A DNA stretch of 64,000 bases from JALHSW01 sp963720675 (GCA_963720675.1 CAVRGH010000010.1:1860001-1924000); one strand, 5' to 3'; counted from the stretch's first letter, positions 34,635-43,753 are shown. The notes: generated from the sequence alone by a model not told the origin. Program-made: numbers and translations.

Positions 34635-34757
34635 GTGGCCGAGCTGCGCATCGGCGTGATCACACCGATCGTGATCTCGCTGCCACGTTCGCACAACGGG
34701 TGGGAGATCGACGCATCGGTCGAGGTCCTCGACGCGGACTGGGGTACCGGCACATGA
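34635..34757 (+). pseudogene. N-terminal remnant of an F420-type luciferase-like oxidoreductase
   Basis: A 40-codon frame starting at a GTG with an excellent ribosome site (GGGGAGGAG, six bases upstream). It reads MAELRIGVITPIVISLPRSH, closely like the first strand of luciferase-like (LLM) F420-dependent oxidoreductases, then stops at a TGA overlapping the ATG of the next gene (ATGA, 34754-34757). In the neighbouring frame the last bases read GLGYRHMS, which is also what follows in LLM proteins. The rest of that about 300-residue enzyme is absent. I read it as a truncated gene whose 3' part was deleted, joined to the DUF1214 gene; a translated leader peptide is the alternative. Confidence 0.55.
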
Positions 34758-35848
34758 GCGGCGATCCGCTCGACGAGGTCGACTCGGGGCGTGCGTGGGT
34801 CGCGTTCTGCGAGCTGCTCCGCGACGCCGGCGCCGTCCTCCAGCGTGATGACCTCGACCTCGACACCTTCGACCGTGCCGAAGGGCTGCGGTACCTCGCC
34901 CGGCTCACGCAGAACGGGCTGTCGTCCTTCCTCGAGAACCCGGGGCCGCGTCACCCGCAGCTCCGAGCACTGCCGGAGCACTGTGGCTTCGGGCTCGACA
35001 ACCCCGACAACGTGTACTCGAGCGCGGGGATCAATCCCGCCTTCGACTACCGGATCGTCGGCACCCGAGGCACGATCTCGTACCTCTCGTTCGCCGCGCA
35101 GAACCAGAACTACGCGCGCGCCGAACGGATCACCGGGGGCGCGGGCCACCTCGACCACACCGACCTGGAGCTCGCATCCGACGGCTCGTTCGAGGTGGTC
35201 GCGAGCCGCCGCGAGCACCCCGGGAACTGGCTGCGCCTCGCGGACGACTCGAGCATGATCCTGGTCCGTCAGACCTTCGCCGATCGTGAGCGGGAGGTCG
35301 CGGCGGACCTCCGCATCGAGTGCGTCGGCGTCACGGATGCGCCCGGCCCGCTGCAACCCCCGCTCATCCCCGATCAGCTGCTCGGCGCCGCGATGTACGC
35401 GATCGGGGCCTCGGCCTGGTTCGCCGACTGGGTCGAGCCGTGGCGCGCGGCGCCGAACCGACTGCACTTCCCCGACCCGGAGCACCACCGCCTCGTCGGT
35501 GGGGACCCGAACATCGTGTTCCAGCTCGGATACTGGGCGCTGGGCCCCGACGAGGCGCTCGTGATCGAAGCGACGCCGCCCATCTGCGAGTACTGGAACT
35601 TCCAGCTCGGCAACATCTGGGCGGAGTGTCTCGACAAGCGGCGCGTCATCTCGCGCAACGTCGCAACGACCACGCTCGAGGACGACGGTTCCTTCCGCCT
35701 GGTGGTCGCGCACACGAACCCGGGACACCCGAACTGGATCGATTCCTGCGAACACCGGCACGGGATCATGGGACTGCGCTGGGTGCGTGCCACGACGCAT
35801 CCGCCGGCCACGACACGCGTCGTGCCCCTCACGTCGATCATGGGCTGA
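34754..35848 (+). CDS. DUF1214 domain-containing protein
   Basis: A 364-residue soluble protein of the DUF1214/DUF1254-related group. The recognisable C-terminal region is EYWNFQLGNIWAECLD with the following VVAHTNPGHPNWIDSCEHRHGIMGLRW. The N-terminal part has SGRAWVAFCELLRDAGAVL. The biochemical role is unknown; such genes are common beside sulfotransferases, acyl-CoA and short-chain dehydrogenase genes in mycobacteria-like genomes. The ATG at 34754 overlaps the stop of the luciferase-like remnant, so it may be translated by coupling to that frame's strong ribosome site. Confidence 0.82.
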   Translation: MSGDPLDEVDSGRAWVAFCELLRDAGAVLQRDDLDLDTFDRAEGLRYLARLTQNGLSSFLENPGPRHPQLRALPEHCGFGLDNPDNVYSSAGINPAFDYRIVGTRGTISYLSFAAQNQNYARAERITGGAGHLDHTDLELASDGSFEVVASRREHPGNWLRLADDSSMILVRQTFADREREVAADLRIECVGVTDAPGPLQPPLIPDQLLGAAMYAIGASAWFADWVEPWRAAPNRLHFPDPEHHRLVGGDPNIVFQLGYWALGPDEALVIEATPPICEYWNFQLGNIWAECLDKRRVISRNVATTTLEDDGSFRLVVAHTNPGHPNWIDSCEHRHGIMGLRWVRATTHPPATTRVVPLTSIMG

Positions 35849-35899
35849 CCACCGCACCGCGCCTTTCGCGCAAAGCGCGATCGCAGTACCGTTCGCGCC

Positions 35900-36592
35900 A
35901 TGAGCGAAGACGTGGAGTTCCGCTGCGAGGACACGACCGCAGGCGGCTACCTCGTGACCCCGCCCGGCGGTTCGGGGCCTGGGGTCGTAATCATCCAGGA
36001 GTGGTGGGGCCTCGACCCCTCCTGCAAGGAGATGACCGATCGCCTCGGTGCCGCGGGGTTCGTGGCCCTCGCACCGGACCTGTACCACGGGGAGCTCGCG
36101 GCCCACGACGAGATGGACAAGGCCGGCCACCTCATGGCGAGCCTCCCCCCGGACCGTGCCGCGCGCGACATGAGCGGGGCAGTCGACTACCTCGCCGGCC
36201 ACGAGGCGGTGTCGAGCGACGGCCTCGGAGTCGTGGGGTTCTGCATGGGCGGGATGCTGTCGCTCATCCTCGCGGCGAACCGCCCCGACCTCGTGCGCGC
36301 CGTCGTCCCCTTCTACGGCTTCCCGCAGGGCGACATGGAACCCGACTGGACGCCGATGACCGCGGTGGTGCGCGGGCACATGGCCGAGAACGACGACTTC
36401 TTCGGCCCCGACGCGGCCCGCGCGCTCGAGGCCAAGCTGCAGGGGCTCGGCAAGGACGTCGTGTTCACGGTCCATCCGGGCACCGGCCATGCGTTCATGA
36501 ACCCGCACAACGCACTCGGGACGCTCGACGAGGACCTCGCCGCCGAGATCTGGCCCGAGGTCGTGTCGTTCCTCCACGAACAGCTCGGCTGA
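35900..36592 (+). CDS. Dienelactone hydrolase family protein
   Basis: A 230-residue alpha/beta hydrolase of the dienelactone hydrolase family. The nucleophile is Cys115 in GFCMGGML, the acid is Asp165/166 in AENDDFF, and the base is His197 in GTGHAFMN; the oxyanion loop is QEWWGLD. In chloroaromatic degradation such enzymes open dienelactones to maleylacetate, though many homologues have unknown ester substrates. It stands alone between the DUF1214 gene and the DGPF gene, with about 50 and 100 bases on either side. No regulator is adjacent. Confidence 0.93.
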   Translation: MSEDVEFRCEDTTAGGYLVTPPGGSGPGVVIIQEWWGLDPSCKEMTDRLGAAGFVALAPDLYHGELAAHDEMDKAGHLMASLPPDRAARDMSGAVDYLAGHEAVSSDGLGVVGFCMGGMLSLILAANRPDLVRAVVPFYGFPQGDMEPDWTPMTAVVRGHMAENDDFFGPDAARALEAKLQGLGKDVVFTVHPGTGHAFMNPHNALGTLDEDLAAEIWPEVVSFLHEQLG

Positions 36593-36692
36593 ACTTTTTC
36601 CCGCCGCGTGTCGATCGCGGCCAGGCTGGTTCGACGTAGGGATGCATGACCGCACCACGCCAGAACCGACCCGACCGAGAAGGAGCCCCACC

Positions 36693-37076
36693 ATGCGATT
36701 CATGATGTTCATGCTGCCCAACATCGACCCCGACGCCGAATGGACCCCGACCCCCGAGGCCGTCGCGACCATGACCAAGTACAACGAAGCGCTGGTGAAG
36801 GCCGGCGCCCTGCTCGCCGGCGAAGGGCTGCACCCCCAGACCGAGGGCCAGCGGGTCGCGTTCTCCGGTGGGAAGCCCACGGTGATCGACGGTCCCTTCA
36901 CCGAGGCCAAGGAGATGATCGGCGGCTACTGGATCCTCGACGTGAAGTCGAAGGACGAGGCGCTCGAGTGGGCCAAGCGCGTGCCCACGGTCGGCGGCGA
37001 CTTCACGATCGAGCTGCGCCAGATCTTCGAGCTGGACGAGTTCCCGCCCGACGTGCAGGCCGCGGCCCAGCCCTGA
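36693..37076 (+). CDS. YCII/DGPF-domain protein paired with an ECF42 sigma factor
   Basis: A 127-residue protein with the YCII-related fold. It has MRFMMFMLPNIDP at the start, the family motif VIDGPFTEAKEMIGGYWILDVKSKDEALEWAKRVP (the DGPF signature) and a short C-terminal strand. The function is not established, but this family is the conserved genomic neighbour of ECF42 sigma factors, and the sigma gene follows 22 bases downstream here. The ATG at 36693 is preceded by AGAAGGAGCC. It is presumably part of the sigma factor's regulon or stress response. Confidence 0.92.
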   Translation: MRFMMFMLPNIDPDAEWTPTPEAVATMTKYNEALVKAGALLAGEGLHPQTEGQRVAFSGGKPTVIDGPFTEAKEMIGGYWILDVKSKDEALEWAKRVPTVGGDFTIELRQIFELDEFPPDVQAAAQP

Positions 37077-37098
37077 GCACGGACCCCGGAGCCTGAGG

Positions 37099-38394
37099 GT
37101 GCAGGACGTCGAGCGGACCGTCGAAGCCGTCTGGCGCATCGAGTCGCCCCGGCTGATCGCACGACTCGCCCGAATGGTGGGCGACGTGGGTCTCGCCGAG
37201 GAGCTCGCGCAGGACGCGCTCGTCGCGGCGCTCGAGCGGTGGCCCGAGTCAGGCGTCCCGGACAACCCGGGCGCCTGGCTCATGGCCACCGGCAAGCACA
37301 AGGCCATCGACGTGCTCCGGCGCCGTTCGACCCTCGAGCGCAAGTACGCCGAGCTCGCCCATCGAGCTCGAGTCCGAACCCGACGGGGCCGAGGGCGTGC
37401 TCTCGGATCTCGACGCCGCGGTCGACGGTGAGATCGGCGACGACCTGCTCCGGCTGGTGTTCACCGCGTGCCACCCGGTGCTCTCGACCGAGGCACGCGT
37501 GGCGCTCACCCTGCGGCTGCTCGGTGGGTTGACGACCGAGGAGATCGCGCGGGCCTTCCTCACGCCGACCGCGACGATCGCCCAGCGCATCGTGCGCGGC
37601 GAAGCGCACCCTCGCCGAGGCGCAGGTGCCGTTCGAGGTCCCGGCGGGCCCCGAGCTCGCGGCCCGCCTCGCGTCGGTGCTCGAGGTGATCTACCTCGTC
37701 TTCAACGAGGGGTACGCCGCGACGGCCGGCGACGACTGGATGCGACCCGACGCTCTGCTTCGACGCACTCCGGCTCGGTCGCGTCCTCGCCGAGCTCATG
37801 CCCGAGGAGCCGGAGGTGCACGGGCTCGTCGCGCTGATGGAGATCCAGGCCTCGCGGCTCGGGCCCGGATCGGCCCGACGGGCGAGCCGGTGCTGCTCCT
37901 CGACCAGGACCGGTCGCGCTGGGACGCCGTGCTGGTACGTCGCGGCCTCGCGGCACTCGCGCGCGCCGAGCAGGTCGACGGCGCGCGCGGCCCGTACTGG
38001 CTGCAGGCGGCGATCGCCGCGTGCCACGCCCGGGCGCGCACCCCGGAGGAGACCGACTGGGTCGGCATCGCCGCGCTCTACGACGCGCTCTCGCAGCTCG
38101 CACCCTCGCCGGTCGTCGACCTCAACCGGGCCGTCGCGCTCGGGATGGCCTTCGGACCCGAGGTGGGCCTCGAGCTCGTCGACCGGCTCGTCGCCGACGG
38201 GTCGCTGCACGAGCTACCACCTCCTGCCGAGCGTCCGCGGCGACCTCCTCGAGAAGCTCGGACGCTTCGACGAGGCCACCGGCGAGTTCGCCGCCGCGGC
38301 GGCGCTCACCCAGAACGCACGCGAGCGCGTCCTCCTCCTGGAGCGCGCCACCGCGTGCGCCGACAAGGCGGCGGTGGAGGGACCGGGAGTGTGA
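37099..38394 (+). pseudogene. ECF42-type RNA polymerase sigma factor, multiply frameshifted
   Basis: ECF42 factors have the sigma2 and sigma4 domains plus a TPR-like C-terminal extension of about 200 residues that controls activity without an anti-sigma factor. All parts are visible but in changing frames. Sigma2 (RLARMVGDVGLAEELAQDA) runs to about 37365, and sigma4 (ALTLRLLGGLTTEEIARAFL) to about 37605. LASVLEVIYLVFNEGYAA runs to about 37755, then LCFDALRLGRVLAELMP. Next comes the TPR-like region from GEPVLLLDQDRSRW, with the end (YHLLPSVRGDLLEKLGRF) closing at 38394. The joins at about 37365, 37605, 37757 and 38212 each have one base too many; the one near 37860 lacks one. The GTG start is 22 bases after the DGPF gene. 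Confidence 0.8.
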
Positions 38395-38443
38395 CAACCT
38401 TCTGTCGGGCGGCGTTCGCGACATCCCGGCGAGGGAAGACGCC

Positions 38444-40007
38444 ATGGCAGAGGATCGGCAACCGCAGCACGCCGGCACCGAGGCTCTGCTCCGCTCCATC
38501 GTCGAGAGCGCCGTCGACGGCATCATCACGATCGATGCCCGTGCCGCGATCACCTCGTTCAACCCCGGCGCCGCTCGCCTCTTCGGCTACGCCGCCGACG
38601 AGGTGCTCGGTCGCAACGTGAACGTGCTCATGCCCGAGCCGTACCACTCGGAGCACGACGGCTACCTCGACCACTACCTCCGGACCGGGGAGGAGCGCAT
38701 CATCGGCATCGGCCGCGAGGTCGAGGGGCGCCGCAAGGACGGCAGCACCTTCCCGATGCACCTCTCGGTGGGCGCGTTCGAGGTCGACGGGCAGCGGATG
38801 TTCACCGGCATCGCCCAGGACCTCACCGACCGGCGCGACGCCGAGGAGGCGCACGCGCGCGCCGAGGCGCAACTCGGCCAGGCCCAGCGGCTCGAGAGCC
38901 TCGGCCAGCTCGCCGGGGGCATCGCGCACGACTTCAACAACATCCTCGCCGCGATCGGGATGTACGCCGAGATGGCGCTGGACGTGGTCGAGGCCGACAG
39001 CCAGACCCACGACGACCTCGAGCAGATCGCGGCCGCGACCGAGCAGGGCCGCGGGCTCACGCGCCAGCTCCTGGCGTTCGGGCGGCGCGAGACCGCCACG
39101 ATCACGGTGCTCGACGTGAACGAGGTCGTGCGCAGCGTCGAGGGCCTGCTCCAGCGCACGCTCGGCGAGCAGGTGGTGCTGCGGACCGCGCTCAACGACG
39201 ACGTCGCGGCGATCAACGCGGATCGCTCCCAGCTCGAGCAGGTGCTCGTGAACCTCGCGGTGAACGCTCGCGACGCGATGCCGGACGGCGGCCAGCTCCG
39301 GATCGAGACGTCGAACACCGAGATCGACGAGTCGTTCCTCGACGTCGAGTTCGGAGCGGGTCCCGGTCGCTACGTGCGCATCGCGGTGACCGACGACGGC
39401 GAGGGGATGACCGAGGAGGTGCGGAACCGCGCGTTCGAGCCGTTCTTCACGACCAAGGCCCAGGGGGTCGGCACCGGGCTCGGGCTCGCGACCGTGTACG
39501 GGATCGTCACCCAGGCCGGCGGGACGGTCACGATCTACTCCGAGTCGGGCATCGGGACGGTCGTGAACGTGCTGCTCCCGATGACCGAGATGGCGCCGCG
39601 CGCAGCACGTGCCGGCGCCGACCGCGGAACGGCCCCGCGGCGGCGGCCAGACCGTGCTCGTGGTCGAGGACGAGGCCCGGATCCGGGCCGTGCTCGAGCG
39701 GGTCCTCGCCGACCACGGGTACGAAGTCCTGCTCGCCTCGGACGGCACCAACGGACTCGCGCTCGCGCGCTCCCACGACGGCCCGATCGCGCTGCTGCTC
39801 ACCGACGTCGTGATGCCCCAGATGTCGGGCCCGGAGCTGGCTCAGGTGCTGCTCGGGGACCGGCCCGACCTCCGCATCGTGTTCATGTCGGGGTACACGC
39901 AGGGGATCATCGGCACGCAGGGCATCGAGGCCGACGCCGCGCTGCTGGAGAAGCCGTTCACCCGCAAGGCGCTCCTCGAGGCGATCGCGGAGGCGCTCGC
40001 GGACTGA
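38444..40007 (+). CDS. FixL-like haem-PAS hybrid histidine kinase (one frame break before receiver)
   Basis: Residues 10-130 are a PAS domain close to the O2 sensor FixL. It keeps the haem-binding His (His71, in EHDGY), the IIGIGR strand with the Arg equivalent to FixL Arg220 (Arg91), and KDGSTFPMHLSVG. FixL Arg206 is replaced by His77. Then come a HisKA domain with the phospho-acceptor His162 (IAHDFNN), an HATPase with FEPFFTTK and GTGLGLATVYGI, and, after one extra base near 39612, a receiver (VLVVEDE, LLLTDVVMPQMSG, LEKPFT) ending at 40007. There are no membrane helices, so it is cytoplasmic. The ATG follows GAGGGAAG. It probably links oxygen or redox state to the LuxR and EAL genes next door. 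Confidence 0.83.
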
Positions 40008-40025
40008 GCGCGGGTCGGGGGTCGG

Positions 40026-40694
40026 CTACGCCGGGCCCACCTGGACGAGGCCGGCCCGGCCGGCGATCGCGACCGCTTCGAGGCGGGAGTGCGCATCGAG
40101 CTTCGTGAGCACGTTGCGGATGTGGTTCCGCACCGTGTGGGGGCTGAGCACGAGCTCGGCGACGATCTCGTCGGTGGACTGCCCGGTGGAGAGCAGCGTG
40201 AGCACCTCTCGCTCCCGGTCCGTGAGGTCGTCACCGAGCGTCGGGCGCCCGGGCCGTACCTTGGCGACCAGCGCCGGCAGCAGCTCGGTGGGGACGACGA
40301 CCTCGCCGGCGACCACCTTCCGGATGGCCTGCACCAGCTCGCTGACGCTGGCGTCCTTGGAGACGAACCCGCTGCACCCGGCCTCGAGGCCCGCGGCAGC
40401 GGTGGGCGCATCGGCCGAGCCGGTCAGCATCACGACCACCAGGTCCGAGTGGTCGGCCAGGAGGATGCGGGTCGCCTCGTCGCCGGTGCCGTCGGGCAGG
40501 TGGTAGTCCATCAGCACCACGTGGGGCGTCCGCTCGGCCGCCAGTCGGATGCCCTCGGCGATCGTGGCCGCGCGCCCGACCACCACGAGGTCGTCCGTGC
40601 GCTCCAGGGCCTGGCGCAGGGCTTCGGCGACCATCTCGTGGTCGTCCACGATGAGCACCGAGGTGCGCTCGCCGCCCGTGGAACCGTCTGTCAC
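40026..40694 (-). CDS. NarL/FixJ-type response regulator
   Basis: A receiver domain (VLIVDDHEMV, phospho-acceptor Asp in VVLMDYHLPDGTG, Lys in FVSKDAS) joined to a LuxR-type HTH (LTDREREVLTLLSTGQSTDEIVAELVLSPHTVRNHIRNVLTKL). With the GTG at 40694 it has 222 residues; GGGGGG lies eight bases upstream. Starts at 40703 and an ATG at 40775 are also in frame, the latter giving an unlikely Arg-rich leader. It converges with the FixL-like hybrid kinase, their stops being 18 bases apart. The kinase-receiver/FixJ-like pairing suggests a phosphorelay, though the pairing is inferred from position only. Confidence 0.9.
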   Translation of the reverse strand: MTDGSTGGERTSVLIVDDHEMVAEALRQALERTDDLVVVGRAATIAEGIRLAAERTPHVVLMDYHLPDGTGDEATRILLADHSDLVVVMLTGSADAPTAAAGLEAGCSGFVSKDASVSELVQAIRKVVAGEVVVPTELLPALVAKVRPGRPTLGDDLTDREREVLTLLSTGQSTDEIVAELVLSPHTVRNHIRNVLTKLDAHSRLEAVAIAGRAGLVQVGPA

Positions 40695-40893
40695 GGTCGC
40701 CACCCCCCGAATACTCGGAGTCTTCGACCCGGTGCCCCGGCGCACCCATGCTACGACCACACCGGGCCCATTCACAGGGTGTTCTTCCCCACTCCGGGTG
40801 GTCGATCCGGGCCGGGCGATGACCCATCTGTGTCATCTCAAGATGACCGAGGCCTGTCTGGGCGGTGCCTACATCTCGGCGCAGGATGCGACC

Positions 40894-41745
40894 ATGACCT
40901 TCGACGAGCGACAGATCCGCACCCTCTCCACGCTGGACCCCTCCGAGGACCCGGCCCTGGCCGACGAGCTGCACCGGGCGATCGCCGCCGGTGAGCTGGA
41001 GCTGCACTACCAGCCGCAGATCGAGCTGGCGACCGGGATGCCGGTCGGCCTCGAGGCGCTGGTGCGCTGGAACCGCCCCGGGTTCGGCCTCGTGCCCCCG
41101 GACGAGTTCCTGCCCGCCGCCGCGGCGGCCGGCCTGATGTCCGAGCTCACCTCGTGGGTGATCCGGACCGCGACCCGCCAGCTCGCCGTGTGGCAGGCCG
41201 ACGCGGTGATCCTGCACGGCTTCCGCGTCTCGGTGAACGTGCCGGCCTCGGAGTTCGCCGAGACCCGGATCGTGACCCTCGTCCGCTCGGCACTCGAGCG
41301 GAGCGGACTCGAGCCCGGCGACCTCGTCGTCGAGCTGACCGAGTCACGCCGACTCGAAGGCACGTGGGGCGCCGTCGCCGAGGCGATGCGACTCCGCAGC
41401 GTGCTCGGCGTCGACCTCTCCATCGACGACTTCGGGACCGGCTGGTCCTCGATCGCCCTCCTCCACGAGGTCGGGGCCGAGGAGCTGAAGCTGGACCGCT
41501 CGTTCGTGCAGGACCTCGACAACCCGAACTGCCACAGGCTGGTCGAGGCCGTCGTCGGGATGGCACGCAGCCTCGGCATGCGAGTGGTCGCCGAGGGCAT
41601 CGAGACCGGAGACCAGCTGCGCGCGGTGAAGCGCATCGGCTGCGACCTCGGACAGGGCTGGCTCTGGGGCAAGGCCGTGCCGGCCGACGAGGTCGAGGCG
41701 CTGCTCTCCGCCCGCGGCGACATGCTCGAGCAGATCCCGGCCTAG
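40894..41745 (+). CDS. EAL-domain cyclic di-GMP phosphodiesterase
   Basis: A 283-residue protein made almost entirely of one EAL domain, without GGDEF, PAS or membrane segments. All residues for metal and substrate binding are present: the EAL motif at 54-56 (GLEALVRW), Asn in SVNVPAS, Glu in ELTES, the DDFGTG loop, Lys in ELKLDRS and Glu in VVAEGIE. It should therefore hydrolyse c-di-GMP to pGpG. The ATG at 40894 is used; an in-frame ATG at 40819 would add 25 residues. It is divergent from the NarL-type regulator. A strong hairpin follows the stop. Confidence 0.92.
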   Translation: MTFDERQIRTLSTLDPSEDPALADELHRAIAAGELELHYQPQIELATGMPVGLEALVRWNRPGFGLVPPDEFLPAAAAAGLMSELTSWVIRTATRQLAVWQADAVILHGFRVSVNVPASEFAETRIVTLVRSALERSGLEPGDLVVELTESRRLEGTWGAVAEAMRLRSVLGVDLSIDDFGTGWSSIALLHEVGAEELKLDRSFVQDLDNPNCHRLVEAVVGMARSLGMRVVAEGIETGDQLRAVKRIGCDLGQGWLWGKAVPADEVEALLSARGDMLEQIPA

Positions 41746-41763
41746 ATCTCCGCCGTTCTGCCC

Positions 41764-41799
41764 GACCCGGGCGCGGTCAACGGCGACCGCACCCGGGTC
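41764..41799. terminator. Terminator hairpin after the EAL gene
   Basis: A 14-bp stem with one mismatch, GACCCGGGCGCGGT / ACCGCACCCGGGTC, around an eight-base loop, 19 bases past the EAL stop and between convergent genes. No T-run follows. Confidence 0.65.
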
Positions 41800-41887
41800 G
41801 CGGCGCGCTCGGGCACGTCGGGTCGCTCCGGGGCGGAGGATCGGTCGGGAAGGCCGGGGAGCATTGGTCCTGGATCTCGGATCTCGA

Positions 41888-43008
41888 TCAGGGCGCCGGC
41901 CCGGCCCTCGCCTGCTTCGCCACTCGGATCACGCGCAGGCCATCGGGCAGGTCGGGGTCGCCGACGAGTCGCTGCTCGCCGTGCGGCTCCATCAGCGGGT
42001 GGTGGGCGGGACAGATCCGCACGAGGAGCTTTCGAGTCGTGCGTCCGCCCCACGCGACCGGATCAAGGTGGTGGTGCTGCAACCCGCGGTCGCGCTCACA
42101 GCCGGGATAACGGCAGTGCGGGTCGCGGCGCTCGAGCTCGCGTCGCAGCGCGGCCGGGACCGCGATGCGGCCGTCGCCGTAGTCGGCGACCGGTGCCGTC
42201 GTCGTCCTGCACGATCACCCGAGCGTCGAGCCGCAGCTCCTGCACGGTCTGCCTCGGCGATCGGGATGCCGTCGATCTCGCCGCCCGGAGCGCCCACGCT
42301 CGGTGTGCACGACGATCAGCGGCCGTCGGCACGCTTCGTCGCCGCGGGCGTCCGTGGAACCCCGACACAGCTAGACGAAGGCGTCGGCCTTGCGATGCGC
42401 GAGCGAGTCCCAGGGCTGCCCTTCGGCGGGTGCATCCGCTCCGCGATCTCCTCGAGCACCTTGTCGACCAGGATCCCGTCCACGTCGGGCAACGCCCAGC
42501 GACCGAAGACCATCCCCTGCTCCGGGTCGCGCCACGACGAGACGTAGCGGGCCGCGCGACGTGCCGCGGCGTCGGCGGCGGTGACGTGCCGCGCCGATCG
42601 GGCCATGCGCTGCAGGTCGACCGGCGCGAGGTTCCGGCCCCGCACCGACCACTCGGCGTCGGTGTCAGGCGTCGCGACCTGGGTGACCGGCTGCAGCTGG
42701 TCCCAGGTGAGCTCCCCGAACCACGCCGCCGCCGCGACCTTCGGCAGCGACTCGAGCGAGCGGGCAACCTCGCGGTTCGTCTTCGCCGTGCGGGCCGATA
42801 CGGTCGGATCCGGTACCCGGTCCAGGGCATCGAGCTCCTCCAGCGCACGCGTGATCGCCAGCTCTTCGAGACGCCACCGCTGCTGCTCCCGTCGAGCCTC
42901 GCGAAGCCGCCGACGGAGAGCCGGGACCGCGTGCGTCCGCAGCTCGTCGACGCGCGCGCGGAAGTCGAACTCCTCCTCCGCGGGTCGTGTGTCGGGACGG
43001 GTGCTCAT
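41888..43008 (-). pseudogene. DUF222/HNH endonuclease-like protein, broken
   Basis: Actinobacterial DUF222 proteins carry a C-terminal HNH nuclease domain (13E12-repeat-like). The N-terminal DUF222 part is intact from the ATG at 43008 (STRPDTRPAEEEFDFRARVDEL) to about 42430. The homology then continues as PKGQPWDSLAHRKADAF, hits a TAG at 42371-42373, and resumes as DEACRRPLIVVHTE, GGEIDGIPIAE, TVQELRLDARVIVQDDDG, and CRYPGCERDRGLQHHHLDPVAWGG with the HNH His cluster and IRICPAHHPL-like end at 41888. Four or more frame changes plus the nonsense codon mean it is not translated whole. These families behave as mobile, often decaying genes, so true decay is plausible here. Confidence 0.75.
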
Positions 43009-43108
43009 GTCTCGATCCAAGCAGGGGGGTGTGACAGCTACGCCCCCGATCGGGCCGCCACCAAAGGAAATCTCGAGAAATCTCGCGAGATCTCGTCCGC
43101 GATCCGCC

Positions 43109-43130
43109 CTTGACAAGAATACCTGTCAAG
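43109..43130. promoter_or_regulatory. Inverted repeat with -35-like arm, candidate operator
   Basis: CTTGACA (43109-43115) and TGTCAAG (43124-43130) form 7-bp arms around AGAATACC, 16 bases before the HTH gene start. The left arm contains a perfect TTGACA, so a repressor bound here would block the promoter. This suggests autoregulation. Confidence 0.5.
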
Positions 43131-43145
43131 CGCGAGGCTGGACCC

Positions 43146-43753
43146 ATGCTCGACGTCGAGGTCATCGAGGACGCCGCCACCGCCGCCGTGGCCCTCGACC
43201 CCATCCGCGCCCGCCTGCTCGCGGAGCTCGCCGAGCCGGCCTCGGCGGCCATCCTCGCCACTCGGCTCGGGATCTCGCGGCAGAAGGTCAACTACCACCT
43301 CCGGGCGCTCGAGCTGCACGGCCTGGTCGAGCTCGCCGAGGAGCGCAAGTGGGGCGGCATCACCGAGCGGGTGCTGCGCGCGACGGCCGCGAGCTACGTC
43401 GTCTCGCCCGCCGCCCTCGATGACGCCGGCGCCGATCCCGCGCTGACCGCCGACCACCTCTCCGCGCGCTACCTCGTCGCCCTCGCCGGGCGGACCGTGC
43501 GCGAGGTCGGCGAGCTGTCGCGTCGCGCGCGTCCGCCGCCGAGCGGCGGCTCCCCACGATGACGATCGACACCGAGATCGGGTTCGCCTCGCCCGAGGAC
43601 CGCGCCGCGTTCGCCGACGAGCTCACCGCCGCGGTGATGCAGCTCGCGGCCCGCTATCACCACGATGACGGGCGGCCGCACCGCCTGGTCGTCGCCGCGC
43701 ACCCGAAGCCCACTGCACCAACGTCCGCGTCCCATCAGGAGGAGTCCTCATGA
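43146..43753 (+). CDS. ArsR-like winged-helix regulator (one frame break)
   Basis: A helix-turn-helix protein whose first about 130 residues, starting LDVEVIEDAATAAVALDPIR, contain LLAELAEPASAAILATRLGISRQKVNYHLRALELHGLVEL (DNA-binding) and a wing region ERVLRATAASYVVSP. The deposited frame stops at 43562. The natural C-terminus (MTIDTEIGFASPEDRAAFADELTAAVMQLAARY) follows in another frame from about 43530 to 43753; one base appears to be missing from the GCGCGCG run near 43527. Homologues of about 200 residues have exactly this second part. The end overlaps the AHSA1-like gene by ATGA, making a regulator/effector pair. Confidence 0.78.

Noticed and set aside
34607..36910. A 767-codon minus-strand frame opposite DUF1214 and dienelactone hydrolase
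   Set aside because: Antisense to two recognisable genes; no motif of its own.
40819..40893. Longer N-terminus for the EAL protein from ATG 40819
   Set aside because: The added 25 residues have no domain and include a Cys/His mix unlike relatives; kept only as an alternative.
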